A stretch of DNA of 64,000 nt from Pseudomaricurvus albidus (GCF_018863235.1 NZ_JAHKRS010000002.1:310001-374000); one strand, 5' to 3'. Numbered from the stretch's first letter, positions 1 to 9,870 are shown. Numbers and translations are program-made. The notes: generated from the sequence alone by a model not told the origin.

Positions 1-63
1 AAAGCACTGTACCAAGCCAAATCCCGTGGTCGCAATCAGGTTGTTGTAAATACGGAATTTTAG
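1..63 (+). CDS. C-terminal end of a GGDEF-domain protein (partial)
   Basis: The first 20 codons read in frame to TAG at 61-63. They give ALYQAKSRGRNQV followed by a short tail, the typical last helix of GGDEF diguanylate cyclase domains (ALYxAKxxGRNxV). The catalytic part lies outside the window, so activity cannot be judged. A hairpin terminator follows about 55 bases downstream. The call rests on this short motif only, but the motif is characteristic. Confidence 0.75.
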   Translation, partial: KALYQAKSRGRNQVVVNTEF

Positions 64-120
64 ATTTAAGAATTGGACTTACCTCTGCTATCCCAAAAAA
101 GTGATCAACAGATGTAAAAA

Positions 121-144
121 CGGCAGCCAGTGGCTGCCGTTTTT
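121..144 (+). terminator. Rho-independent terminator, probably bidirectional
   Basis: An 8-bp perfect stem (CGGCAGCC / GGCTGCCG, loop AGT) is preceded by five A and followed by five T, so it can end transcription from both sides. It lies between the GGDEF gene on the plus strand and the convergent hydrolase gene on the minus strand. Confidence 0.85.
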
Positions 145-190
145 GTGTGTAATGCTCTACCAAAGCGATAAAGCAACTACATACAGTTTA

Positions 191-1105
191 TTAGTAGTTG
201 CAGTTCTCACGATAGTCGGAGATGTTGTAGTCAGCCTCATGATTCGGGCCGCACAGGAACTGATCGTACCGGTAGTCGAAATCGATGAAACGCTTCATCC
301 AGGCAACACCGTATTTACCCAGAATGTCTTCATCAGGTTTGTCAGAGTTTGCGCAGAAATGGTCACCGTTGTTGATTTCCAGGAAAGCTTTTGGCGTGCT
401 GTTAGGCACGTCGTTGTAGAAAGGTGATGCATGAAGACTAACTGCAGCTACGGCATCAAGCTCGCAAGCCAGGATCAGAGTGGGTGTACGAATGGTATCA
501 AAGTCATTTGAACCGCTGTAATAAGGGGCTTGCGGAATGATGGCGTTCAGATTGCGATCGGTCGCCAGTTTCAAGGAACCGCCGCCTCCCATGGACCAAC
601 CGATTACGCCCAGACGAGAGCTGTCGACCATACCGCTGATCGGGCTGCTGCTTGAGTTGCTCTGATCAATAACATAATCCAGAGCGGCACTTAACTGATC
701 TGCACGGCTGTCGGGCTGATCGTAGATGGTGTTGGTGTCGATGGTAATGACAACAAAACCATGTGAGGCCAAACGTGGTCCCCACCATTCGATGCTGCTC
801 TCATAAGATACGTAACCGGGGATGACCGCAATGGCGCCCATTTGTCCTGATGCGTTGGTCGGGTAGTGGATGGTTCCGCCACCAAAGCCACTGACAAATG
901 AAGATACGTTGCGGGTGTCAACGTTGTATGGGCCACGGTCTGCTTCCAAAGAACTGACAGTAGGGTTTGGTCCGCGGGTACAATTGGTGCAGGGGTCTGA
1001 AGGTCCTGGAGTGGTTGAGCCACCACCGGTAGATGAGAATGCACTGGCTGATAGCACAATAGCGCTTACGCCTGTAAGCAATGCTTGTAGAAGTGATTTT
1101 TTCAT
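191..1105 (-). CDS. Secreted PET-hydrolase/cutinase-like polyester hydrolase (type II)
   Basis: Predicted 304-aa alpha/beta hydrolase, by eye closely similar to Ideonella sakaiensis PETase over most of its length. The N-terminus ([10 protein letters not shown]..., hydrophobic core, cut near residue 22) is a signal peptide. This ATG is preferred to a TTG 30 bases upstream because it begins the signal. The mature N-terminus has a CTNC motif, then RGPNPT as in PETase. Ser171 (GWSMGG), Asp217 and His249 form the triad; Tyr98 and Met172 would form the oxyanion hole. Two cysteine pairs typical of type II enzymes are present: Cys214-Cys251 beside the active site and Cys285-Cys302 at the C-terminus. 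By alignment, PETase Trp185 is Tyr195 here, Ser214 is His225, Ile218 is Phe229 and Ser238 is Phe250. Expected to hydrolyse polyesters or cutin-like esters outside the cell; PET activity is an inference. Confidence 0.88.
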   Translation of the reverse strand: MKKSLLQALLTGVSAIVLSASAFSSTGGGSTTPGPSDPCTNCTRGPNPTVSSLEADRGPYNVDTRNVSSFVSGFGGGTIHYPTNASGQMGAIAVIPGYVSYESSIEWWGPRLASHGFVVITIDTNTIYDQPDSRADQLSAALDYVIDQSNSSSSPISGMVDSSRLGVIGWSMGGGGSLKLATDRNLNAIIPQAPYYSGSNDFDTIRTPTLILACELDAVAAVSLHASPFYNDVPNSTPKAFLEINNGDHFCANSDKPDEDILGKYGVAWMKRFIDFDYRYDQFLCGPNHEADYNISDYRENCNY

Positions 1106-1672
1106 AGAGTTTTCATCCGAGTTTGAGCTGTGCAATACATCGTTCGATTAGCATTTCTGTTAATCGAGACTTGCACTGACTAAATTATTGTTATGTAAAG
1201 TGACTCGATAAACCTGCTTTACAGGTATTGGGTTTTTCGAGTGCTTCGCACATTTCATTTGAATGCGCAAGTGGAAGTTAGCAAGGGGTTTCTGGCCTGA
1301 CAATATTTCGGAGTGACTGTTTCATACAATTTAATTTGGAGGGTTTATATCAGTGACAAAGTCTTTGAGAGGTGTGAACTGTTTTTGTTTTTAGCCAAAT
1401 GTTTCTCTTTATGTTCTTAGGAGTTTTGGGGGAATTCAGAGTGGTGAGTTTTGTACCGGATGATTTTTACGTTCTTTGGGTGGGAAAGTGAATGAACAGG
1501 CCGATGAAGATATTCAGGGGGTTGTCTATTAAGGTTGTATTTTTTGACCCGTTTTTAGTGAAGTGTCGTGACACCATCTTCTAAATTGCCAGTAGAATGG
1601 ATGGCCGGTGTCGCTTTTTTCATGGTTTCACCTTATATACCAAAACAATAATTAAGAAGTGGGGTATACACC
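1106..1672. other. Gene-free stretch between the PETase-like gene and degV
   Basis: This roughly 570-base A+T-rich region holds the promoters of the two divergent genes. The only clear structure is the inverted repeat at 1144-1167, listed separately. A small hairpin (ACCTG/CAGGT, about 1211-1226) lies upstream of the hydrolase. I found no convincing ORF. Confidence 0.5.
1144..1167. promoter_or_regulatory. Inverted repeat upstream of the PETase-like gene, possible operator
   Basis: Perfect 7-bp arms TCGATTA and TAATCGA are separated by 10 bp, 39 bases before the hydrolase start codon. The size and symmetry suit a dimeric helix-turn-helix regulator. No regulator gene is adjacent, so the protein that would bind is unknown. 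Confidence 0.35.
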
Positions 1673-2620
1673 TTGTCTACCGTTATTATTACTGATTCGG
1701 CGTGTGAGCTTCCTGCGTCGGTTGAAAACTCAAAGTCGGTTAAGTTGTTGCCTATTAACATGATTATGGGCGATGACACATTTGAAGATACGTTGGTTGC
1801 CAATGATGTTCTTGGAATGTTGGAACGGGGTGAAATTACAGAGAAAAAATACGGTACTTCAGAGGCGGCGACCAAAGAACAGATTATCGAATTTCTCAAG
1901 TCAGAAATCATTCCGCATTACGATTATGCGATCGTTCAAACAGTATCTTCACAATACAGTAATCAATGTGAGCTGTGGCAAGAGGTAAAGAGTAGTTTCG
2001 GGCCAAATATCAGAGACTATCGACAACCCGATCGACCAGCTTTTTCATTAACGATTATTGATTCCGGAACAGCGTATTGTGGACAAGGGTTGTTTGCCCT
2101 GGAAGCTATCCGTCTGGCACGCAAGGCGAAAACCAAGCGTGAGTTTATTGCTCAGATGAGAGAGTTTACCGGCTATGTACAATCCTACTCTGCGCCACCG
2201 GATGTTCAGTTTCTGCGACAGCGTGCGATTCAGCGTGGAGACAATACTGTGAATTTCATTAATGGTTTGATCGGGAAGTGGTTGAAGATTTCCCCGGTCA
2301 TTTTCGGAATGAGAGGTGAGATGGGATTGAGTTCACAGGCTCGAGGTCACGATAATGCCATCAATATTATTCTCCAGCACGCCATTGACGCAATCAGAAA
2401 AGGATTGAAATCACCTTTTATTAATATCTCTTACGGTGGTCCTCTCAGTGATTTGGATAAGTTGGCACTGTTTGGCGAGTTAAAAGATGTTGCATTGCAA
2501 TACGATGTTAAGGTGTTTACGTCGGTTGCGAGATTGCCATCATTGATCAACCTCGGGGCAAAGACTTTTTCCTTGTCGCTTGCCAGTAATGATCCGGAGT
2601 TTTTAATTAAAAGTAATTGA
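1673..2620 (+). CDS. DegV family (EDD fold) fatty-acid-binding protein
   Basis: A 315-aa cytoplasmic protein. Its N-terminus STVIITDSACELP matches the DegV signature (IVTDSxxDLP), followed by the usual VKLLPI and GDDTFED segments. The centre has IDSGTAYCGQG, and the C-terminal half has a GPLSDLDKL region. DegV-fold proteins bind a single fatty acid, often presenting it to a fatty-acid kinase; no kinase gene is visible nearby. It is longer than the usual 280 residues because of an insertion around residues 95-115. The start is TTG, since the signature begins at once and no in-frame ATG or GTG lies before it; a purine-rich AGTGGGG sits upstream. It appears to be monocistronic. Confidence 0.8.
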   Translation: MSTVIITDSACELPASVENSKSVKLLPINMIMGDDTFEDTLVANDVLGMLERGEITEKKYGTSEAATKEQIIEFLKSEIIPHYDYAIVQTVSSQYSNQCELWQEVKSSFGPNIRDYRQPDRPAFSLTIIDSGTAYCGQGLFALEAIRLARKAKTKREFIAQMREFTGYVQSYSAPPDVQFLRQRAIQRGDNTVNFINGLIGKWLKISPVIFGMRGEMGLSSQARGHDNAINIILQHAIDAIRKGLKSPFINISYGGPLSDLDKLALFGELKDVALQYDVKVFTSVARLPSLINLGAKTFSLSLASNDPEFLIKSN

Positions 2621-2811
2621 TTGTTACGTTTTCCAGGAGCGATTATAAAAGCTGAAGTGAGAAGGTGGTCATGTCTGTCAGGAGCTGTTTTATATGAGTT
2701 CCCTTGTGCATGGATGCCGGTTTTGGGGTGCAGCTTGCTCTTCAATCAACAGACCACCGGTGCGCCCTGAATCCGGCGCACCTAAGGGAGAGCAAGGGGC
2801 TGGCAATGGCA

Positions 2812-3039
2812 TCAGGCAAGCACGGCGTCAGAAACATCCTGCCGCCGGACTTGTTGGGCTTGAGCTTTTTTGGCCTTGATAGAATCCCAGACTTTTTCGT
2901 GGAAGAAGTAGCCCACGCTGTTTACCAAAGGTTCCACCAGGGCAATGGCTCCACCGATGACCAGGCTACCGGTTAACAGATAGGCCACGGTCAACGCGAT
3001 GGCGAAGTGCATAAGGGTAAAGGTAATTGACTTGGTCAT
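2812..3039 (-). CDS. Small DUF2061 family membrane protein
   Basis: A 75-aa protein with two hydrophobic segments (about residues 5-22 and 24-45) and a basic C-terminal tail. The pattern HFAIALTVAYLLTGSLVIGGAIALVEP followed by a GYFFHEKVWDSI helix is that of the DUF2061 family of predicted inner-membrane proteins, whose function is not known. The ATG is preferred to a TTG eight codons upstream because AGGA precedes it at about nine bases. It stands alone between degV and oxyR. Confidence 0.75.
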   Translation of the reverse strand: MTKSITFTLMHFAIALTVAYLLTGSLVIGGAIALVEPLVNSVGYFFHEKVWDSIKAKKAQAQQVRRQDVSDAVLA

Positions 3040-3231
3040 GTCCGTATCCTGTTTATGTCTCAAGTTGCAATTAATAATAATTCGTATTTGCGGCGTGAAA
3101 TAATCGATACTTCCTATGGGCTCGATAGGCAGGGCTGTATAGCGAAGGAAAAGAAGATGACCGGGAGGAAGGGGAAGACTCCTGGGTGATTTAATCGGCG
3201 TCCAGTCAGCTGGCTGGGCTTCCGGTGGGCA

Positions 3232-4140
3232 TCAGGAGACGGTTTCCCGCAGGCTGGACAGGGACGAGCGCAGATCACTGACCACTGCGCGCACGGCTTC
3301 CATGCGTGAATAGTTCGGTCGAATTACCAGGCTGATCTTTCGGGTCGGTGGGGGATCGGCAAAAGGGAGGTAATGCAAATTGTTGCCCGGTTGCTGGTTT
3401 AGCGTGGCCAGTTTGGGGAGCAGGGTAATGCCCAGACCGCTGGCTACCATATAGCGCAGGGTTTCCAGGCTGGTCGCTTGAAAGCGATTGTCCTCATGGG
3501 CGCCTGCAGTGAAACAATACCCCAGTGCCTGATCACGCAGGCAGTGGCCGTCCTCCAGTGTCAGGATCTGTTCTCCTTTGAGGTCTTCCAGGGTGACGGT
3601 GTTCCGCTCAGAAAATGGATGGTTGGCGGGTACAGCTAACATCAGTTCCTCATCAAACAGATCGTAACGATCAAAGCTGTCCATCTCTTCCAGATAGGGG
3701 AGTATCAGCAGGTCCAGTTTGCCGCCGTTAAGCTCCTGCAGCAGATTTTGGGTTTTATTTTCATGCAGGTAAAAATGAATGTTGGGGAGTGCGCGATTCA
3801 GGCCCGGCATGATGTGTGGCAGCAGGTAGGGCGCGAGTGTCGGAATCATTCCGACGTGAAGATCACCTGCCAGTGGATCCAGAAGAGATTTCGCGGTTGA
3901 TTCGAATTCCTCCGCGGCCTGTAACACCTTGTGGGCCTTGCCGATCAGAGTCTCGCCGGCGGGAGTCAGCATCACACTGCGGCGATGGCGCTCAACTAAC
4001 TGCAGGGACAGCTGGTCTTCCAGTTTCATTATCTGGCCGCTCAGTGTGGGTTGGCTGACAAAGCATGCTTCGGCGGCCTTGCCGAAGTGTTTGTGCTCAT
4101 CAATGGCGACTAAGTATTCCAGATCACGTAGTTTTATCAT
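3232..4140 (-). CDS. oxyR: OxyR, LysR-type hydrogen peroxide sensor and activator
   Basis: A 302-aa LysR-type regulator, about the length of E. coli OxyR (305). The N-terminal helix-turn-helix (residues 1-60, FGKAAEACFVSQPTLSGQI) matches OxyR, and the effector domain contains LEDGHCLRDQALGYC. The two cysteines there, Cys200 and Cys209, correspond to redox pair Cys199/Cys208 of E. coli, which forms a disulfide on peroxide exposure and turns on katG, ahpC and related genes. A catalase-peroxidase gene lies some 33 kb away at 36612 and may be a target; I did not identify an OxyR site there. Transcribed alone, away from the carboxylesterase gene. Confidence 0.95.
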   Translation of the reverse strand: MIKLRDLEYLVAIDEHKHFGKAAEACFVSQPTLSGQIMKLEDQLSLQLVERHRRSVMLTPAGETLIGKAHKVLQAAEEFESTAKSLLDPLAGDLHVGMIPTLAPYLLPHIMPGLNRALPNIHFYLHENKTQNLLQELNGGKLDLLILPYLEEMDSFDRYDLFDEELMLAVPANHPFSERNTVTLEDLKGEQILTLEDGHCLRDQALGYCFTAGAHEDNRFQATSLETLRYMVASGLGITLLPKLATLNQQPGNNLHYLPFADPPPTRKISLVIRPNYSRMEAVRAVVSDLRSSLSSLRETVS

Positions 4141-4647
4141 GATTTCATATTGTCTATGGGTCAGGGGACTACTTTAGCGTTTAACTTGCCAAGCCCCTAA
4201 TAAGATCTGCTTATGGTCGGAATAGGGACTTTAAATGGCAGTTTTAAAGTCGCATGTGAGGTCTTTTCAGTGAGAGCCAGGGTGGGATGGAATTAATTGG
4301 ATGGTTCAGGGGGAATAAAGAGTATTTGCAGTCGCCGCGCTGTCTGTCTTGGATAAATATAGCAATCTGGCTTTTCTTTGAAGGCAATATTTTCCAAGTT
4401 AACTTGTATTTATTTGCCCTGATTTCATAAAGTATTTCTGCTTTTTTTTCACAAAGGAACTCACGTTTATTGAGCCCGTTTCCATCGGGTATCGTTTTGT
4501 ACAAGTCTTCTTTTGGCTAATGGTAAATTGCCGAATTCATAATTTAAATCTGCCAAACTGCTGTCGCTGTTTAATTTATGCGATGGTGCCGGTTGCGTTT
4601 GTTCGTGCCTGGGCCTGTGTATGTATGACATACCAAGGATAAGGATT
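4141..4647. other. Gene-free region between oxyR and the carboxylesterase
   Basis: About 500 A+T-rich bases that must contain both divergent promoters. One 86-codon reading frame on the minus strand (4244-4504) has no recognisable features and is not accepted as a gene. No repeats or clear operators were seen. Confidence 0.5.
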
Positions 4648-6234
4648 ATGAAAGTTCCAAAAACAAATGTGTGCTCAATGATAAAGGTTTTGGCCGGTTC
4701 TCTGGTGTTGGCCGCAAGTGTCGGGAGTCTGCAGGCTAACGCTTTTTATCATGGATCTGATAATAAAAATACAATGACAGGTGTTGAAACCGATTACGGC
4801 ACCAAGTATCTGGGGATTCCATACGCAGAGCCTCCGGTAGGCGAGTTGCGTTGGAAGGCTCCGCAACAGCTCGATTTTCCCGACAACTTTGAGGCGACCA
4901 CGGCTGGCTCGAGTTGTCCCCAGACGCCTTCGGTGTTTGGCATACCCAGTGTTTCAGAAGATTGCCTTTATCTGAATGTTTATAAGCCTAAAAGTGCCGG
5001 AAGCTTTTGGGGCAAGATTAAAAAGCCGGTTATGGTTTGGATTCATGGTGGTGCCTTTACCTATGGTGAGGGGCATACCTATGATCCGGAAAAACTGGTA
5101 GAAGAAGGTGTGGTCGTTGTGACGGTGAATTACCGTCTTGGTGCTCTTGGTTTTATGGCTCATCCTGCACTGACAGCTGAAGGGCAAGGTTCTTCCGGTA
5201 ACTATGGTTTGATGGATCAGCAGGCTGCGTTGCAATGGGTGCAGGATAATATTGAGCGTTTTGGCGGTGATCCGGATCGAGTAACGATTTTTGGTGAGTC
5301 GGCCGGCGGTTTGAGTGTTCACTCGCAAATTGCGTCACCCAAGGCCGCAGGCTTGTTTAATGGTGCCATTATTCAGAGCGGAGCCTATGCGTTGGCTCAG
5401 CCGACACTGCAGCAGTGGGAGTATCTGGGTGCGGGCCTGGCGGCAGCCATGGGGTGTCCCGATCAGTCGCTGTCATGCTTGCGCAGTTTGAGTGTTGAGC
5501 AAATTCTGGCAAATCAGGATCCAGGTCCTGTTGGCTGGTTACCTGTGGTCGACGGTGATGTGCTGCCACAAACTGTACAAGCCGCTCTGCAAAAGGGTGA
5601 GTTCAATAAAGTGCCGGTTATCGAAGGTACTACTCGTGATGAGTACAGCCTGTTCACGGCGTTGTCGTTCGATTTGGTTGGTAACCCGGTAACGGCAGAC
5701 AACTATTACACTGCAATCGCGCAAGCAGGTATTCCTGTCGATGCGGTGCCTGCGGTCGCTTCCTTTTATCCGCTGTCTGCTTACGGCTCACCAGGAGAGG
5801 CTGTGACGGCTTTGGGCACGGATTTCCTGTTCGCCTGTAATTCCCTGTCGTCGATTAAATTGTTGTCCCAGCATGTCCCTACTTATGGGTATGAGTTTGA
5901 CGATCCTAATGCGCCTCAGACTACGTTGCCGCCTGTCAGTTTTTCATACGGCGCTTATCACAGTTCGGAGATCCAATACCTGTTGGGTACGAACGGACAG
6001 CCACAGGGTATTTACCTGAATGATGAGCAGAAGCAGCTCTCGGATGCGATGGTTCGCTACTGGACCAGTTTTGCCAAGTATCGCACCCCGAACTTGTCAG
6101 GTGCACCTATCTGGATTCGTTATGGCAATAACTATGAGCTGATGAAATCTCTGAAGCCAACCGGCCCGGAAACAATCAACAACTTTGCCCAGACGCATCA
6201 GTGCGATTTGTGGTCTGCCGTGTTGGGCTATTGA
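4648..6234 (+). CDS. Secreted type-B carboxylesterase
   Basis: A 528-aa member of the carboxylesterase/cholinesterase family. The start is the ATG preceded by AAGGATAAGG, nine codons inside the longest frame. It gives a signal peptide ending near SLQANA (residue 31). Family landmarks follow in order: YLGIPYAEPPVGELRW, SEDCLYLNVY, the oxyanion loop HGGAF, then Ser218 in GESAGG, Glu332 in TTRDEY and His438 in AYHSSE, a complete Ser-Glu-His triad. Cysteines near residues 91 and 109 are placed as in family disulfides. It should hydrolyse carboxylic esters in the periplasm or outside. No partner gene is in the same operon. Its lying 3.5 kb from the polyester hydrolase suggests, but does not show, action on released soluble esters. 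Confidence 0.9.
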   Translation: MKVPKTNVCSMIKVLAGSLVLAASVGSLQANAFYHGSDNKNTMTGVETDYGTKYLGIPYAEPPVGELRWKAPQQLDFPDNFEATTAGSSCPQTPSVFGIPSVSEDCLYLNVYKPKSAGSFWGKIKKPVMVWIHGGAFTYGEGHTYDPEKLVEEGVVVVTVNYRLGALGFMAHPALTAEGQGSSGNYGLMDQQAALQWVQDNIERFGGDPDRVTIFGESAGGLSVHSQIASPKAAGLFNGAIIQSGAYALAQPTLQQWEYLGAGLAAAMGCPDQSLSCLRSLSVEQILANQDPGPVGWLPVVDGDVLPQTVQAALQKGEFNKVPVIEGTTRDEYSLFTALSFDLVGNPVTADNYYTAIAQAGIPVDAVPAVASFYPLSAYGSPGEAVTALGTDFLFACNSLSSIKLLSQHVPTYGYEFDDPNAPQTTLPPVSFSYGAYHSSEIQYLLGTNGQPQGIYLNDEQKQLSDAMVRYWTSFAKYRTPNLSGAPIWIRYGNNYELMKSLKPTGPETINNFAQTHQCDLWSAVLGY

Positions 6235-6366
6235 TTCCGGCTTGAGACAATCAGTCTGATTAATCACCCGTCCGGAAGTGTTCAGGTGCTTTGATGATCC
6301 GCTGTCAGGTACATTGCAGCGGGTCTGGTGAGCGCCAGCGCTTCTGGCCATTACAAAAATAATAAA

Positions 6367-6891
6367 ATGAACGAATTATCTTCCGGGACCGAAGCTGAAT
6401 TGCTGGGTTTTGTCGAGAAAGGTCTGCTTTGTTCCTCTGAAAAACTGTGTCTGTTGTTCGGTCAGTGCGAGCCCGCCAGTTGCGATTATATGTTGGGGCT
6501 TTGGCAGGTTGGACACTTTGACGATGTTTGTCAGGTTGGAGCCGGATGGTCCGGCAAGCGAATCACGTCTCCTGACGATGTGGATCCGGTGCTCTATCGC
6601 AAGATTGATGGCTCTTATTTCTCATGGGATATTTGGGGCAGTGCCCGTATGCGCGATATGCAGGTCGCAGGGAAGGTGCAGGCCTGTCTGTTGTACAGAT
6701 ATCAGCCCTGGATTGAAGCTTTCCGCCGGGTGAGTGACGATATTGCCATGGGGTTGTTGTGGCGAAATTCCATGAGTGTATCCAGCTTCTTCTGGATGAG
6801 GCGTGTATCGGATGAGGGTTCGGCTTGTGAATCGACAGCCGTCCCTGGCTGTCGCACCTCGGTCAAACTGTCGGTGGTCACATCGGGTTAG
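6367..6891 (+). CDS. GXWXG / DUF4334 family protein
   Basis: A 174-aa soluble protein. The N-terminal part has LGLWQVGHFDD, WSGKRITSPDDVDPV and RMRDMQVAGKVQACLLY, and the C-terminal part has YQPWIEAFRRVSDDIAMGLL and FFWMRRV. This is the usual GXWXG domain followed by DUF4334. The family has no established function; such proteins are small, lipocalin-like and common near oxidoreductases. The G-x-W-x-G core is imperfect (GLWQV). The ATG is chosen over a GTG 39 bases upstream because it starts just before the domain, but neither has a strong ribosome site. The C-terminal 20 residues diverge from the family. Confidence 0.65.
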   Translation: MNELSSGTEAELLGFVEKGLLCSSEKLCLLFGQCEPASCDYMLGLWQVGHFDDVCQVGAGWSGKRITSPDDVDPVLYRKIDGSYFSWDIWGSARMRDMQVAGKVQACLLYRYQPWIEAFRRVSDDIAMGLLWRNSMSVSSFFWMRRVSDEGSACESTAVPGCRTSVKLSVVTSG

Positions 6892-6911
6892 TGACCACCG
6901 TGGGTTGGTGG

Positions 6912-7508
6912 TTACTTCTTGTCTTGAAATGGGGCTAGCTTGTCGATTGAGGTGTCGTGGCGATCAAGTAGCCCTACATCCAAAACCGGAGATGCATCGA
7001 TATGTTGTGCATCCATCATCTGAGCGACACGCTGCAGTGACGAAATAATCATGGTTTGCTCCCACTCCTGCAGGTCGCCAAACTGGCGTGCAAAATGGTC
7101 TTGCAGGGGAATAGGCGCTTCGCTCAAGGTGCTGTGGGCCTCGTCTGTGAGGTAAGCATGTACTTTTCGCTTGTCCTCTTTCGAGCGTTCACGGAACACC
7201 AGGCCGCGCTTCTCCAGCCGGTCAAGAATGGTGGTTACGGTCGCCTGGCTCAGGCTCATCTTGTTGGCAACTTCACCAATGGTGATCTCACCTTCATCGC
7301 GAATAGTCTGCAATAGCAGAATTTGCGGGGCGGTCAGTCCCGTGGTTTTTGCCAGGTGCTTTGAGTGCAGATCAGTTGCACGAATTACGCGCCGCAGGGC
7401 AATCAGAACCTCTTCAATGCTGTTCAAGAACTTTTCTCTACTCGAATAATGCTTATTAAGCGGCAAATTATACATCTGGGCATCAATGTCGCCGACCATT
7501 TTATTCAT
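6912..7508 (-). CDS. ectR: EctR-type MarR family regulator of ectoine synthesis
   Basis: A 198-aa MarR-family protein. The winged helix spans about residues 58-125, with a recognition region MSLSQATVTTILDRLEKRGLVFRE and wing SKEDKRK. It is divergent from ectA with a 420-base spacer, the arrangement of EctR in halophilic methylotrophs and many marine bacteria, where it represses ectABC-ask. An AGGAGG ribosome site lies about 10 bases before the ATG. A near-palindrome over the ectA promoter is a likely operator. The N-terminal extension of about 25 residues and the C-terminal 35 residues lie outside the core domain. Regulation of the ect genes is inferred from position and family. Confidence 0.85.
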   Translation of the reverse strand: MNKMVGDIDAQMYNLPLNKHYSSREKFLNSIEEVLIALRRVIRATDLHSKHLAKTTGLTAPQILLLQTIRDEGEITIGEVANKMSLSQATVTTILDRLEKRGLVFRERSKEDKRKVHAYLTDEAHSTLSEAPIPLQDHFARQFGDLQEWEQTMIISSLQRVAQMMDAQHIDASPVLDVGLLDRHDTSIDKLAPFQDKK

Positions 7509-7743
7509 CGTTTGCTGCCCTCCTGATGTTAATCGGTGAATTCTTCAAAATAATTGTCTCCTGGTTGTGTCGAGCACTGCCTGGAGGCTCGTGTAGCAAT
7601 GGGTTGTGTGTCATCCCCGTTGTCTGCAGTTTTATCCGTTACGCATGCTGTGATTCGCTGGCAGACAGCCAGTTTGGCCATATGTGACCCCCGGTATCAA
7701 TTCTCACTTTTGTATGCATGCTGTACTGCAGAATTTTGCCCGG

Positions 7744-7775
7744 TTGGACATTTACAATATTTAGTGTACTATATT
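7744..7775 (+). promoter_or_regulatory. Candidate ectA promoter with overlapping EctR operator
   Basis: TTGGAC (7744-7749) and TACTAT (7767-7772) are 17 bp apart and fit a sigma-70-like promoter moderately. A near-palindrome AATATTTAGT-GT-ACTATATT (7756-7775) covers the -10 box, as expected for repression by a MarR-family dimer. The leader to ectA would be about 150 bases. Inferred from sequence only. Confidence 0.4.
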
Positions 7776-7822
7776 TAGGCCTCTAAGCAATATATTTCGC
7801 ATAAATGCTTTATTTGGCATTT

Positions 7823-7856
7823 AAACCGGTATTTTCGGCAAATCGATTACCGGTTT
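7823..7856 (+). repeat. Inverted repeat in the ectA leader
   Basis: Perfect 9-bp arms AAACCGGTA and TACCGGTTT are separated by 16 bases and followed by TTGTC, between the presumed promoter and ectA. It could be a second operator or an RNA hairpin in the leader. The run of T is too short for a convincing terminator. Confidence 0.5.
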
Positions 7857-7928
7857 TGTCATATAAAGACGGTAATATTCTTAGGGTTGAAAATATTTGA
7901 CATGTAATTGATTCATTGAGGTGAATAC

Positions 7929-8456
7929 GTGAGTAACAGTGGCTCGACAAAAAGCGGTAACCCCAGGGCGGACGATATCGTCTTGAGGGCACCTGTTCCT
8001 GAGGATGGCATGAAGGTTCATCAACTGGTCGCTGCCTGCCCTCCACTGGATCCCAATTCGGTCTATTGCAACCTGTTGCAGTGCAGTCATTTTTCCAGCA
8101 CCTCGGTTGCGGCCACTCTCGATGGTGAGTTGGTGGGTTTTATCAGCGGGTACTGTCTGCCGGAACGCCCCGATACGGTTTTTGTCTGGCAGGTTGCTGT
8201 CGGTGAGGCCGCCCGAGGCTGTGGTCTTGCGACCAAAATGATCAGGTTCATTCTGTCGCAGCCAGCGTGTGAGACGGTGTCTTATTTGGAGACCACCATT
8301 ACCGAAGACAATAACGCTTCTTGGGCTTTGTTTACCGGAGCGGCCAGGAAATTGGATGCGGACATCAATTCATCGGTGTTTTTTGACAAGAATACCCATT
8401 TTCAGGGTGAGCACGACTCTGAAATGCTGGTTCGGATTGGCCCCTTTTCAGTGTGA
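7929..8456 (+). CDS. ectA: EctA, diaminobutyrate acetyltransferase
   Basis: A 175-aa GNAT-family enzyme that transfers acetyl from acetyl-CoA to L-2,4-diaminobutyrate, giving gamma-N-acetyldiaminobutyrate. EctA landmarks are LRAPVPEDGMKVHQLV, PPLDPNSVYCNLLQC, the acetyl-CoA loop VGEAARGCGLATKM, and LETTITEDNNASWALF. The start is GTG with GAGGTG eight bases upstream; no in-frame ATG precedes the domain. It is the first gene of the ectABC-ask operon and is followed 106 bases later by ectB. Length is normal for the family. Confidence 0.97.
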   Translation: MSNSGSTKSGNPRADDIVLRAPVPEDGMKVHQLVAACPPLDPNSVYCNLLQCSHFSSTSVAATLDGELVGFISGYCLPERPDTVFVWQVAVGEAARGCGLATKMIRFILSQPACETVSYLETTITEDNNASWALFTGAARKLDADINSSVFFDKNTHFQGEHDSEMLVRIGPFSV

Positions 8457-8541
8457 TGCTGACGTAAGGGCGCTGGACGGACACAGCGAGTAACAGTTTA
8501 GAAAGACGAAATTGAACAGTTAATACATTACTTGAAATTAA

Positions 8542-9870
<1,329 letters not shown>

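Noticed and set aside
2704-2976. Plus-strand frame over the DUF2061 gene
   Set aside because: Shadow of the minus-strand membrane protein, which has a clear family pattern and ribosome site.
4244-4504. 86-codon reading frame on the minus strand between oxyR and the carboxylesterase
   Set aside because: It has no recognisable domain, no good ribosome site and a composition typical of A+T-rich intergenic DNA.
7823-7856. Inverted repeat before ectA as a terminator
   Set aside because: The T run is too short, and the operon must be transcribed through it; kept as a possible operator or leader hairpin.
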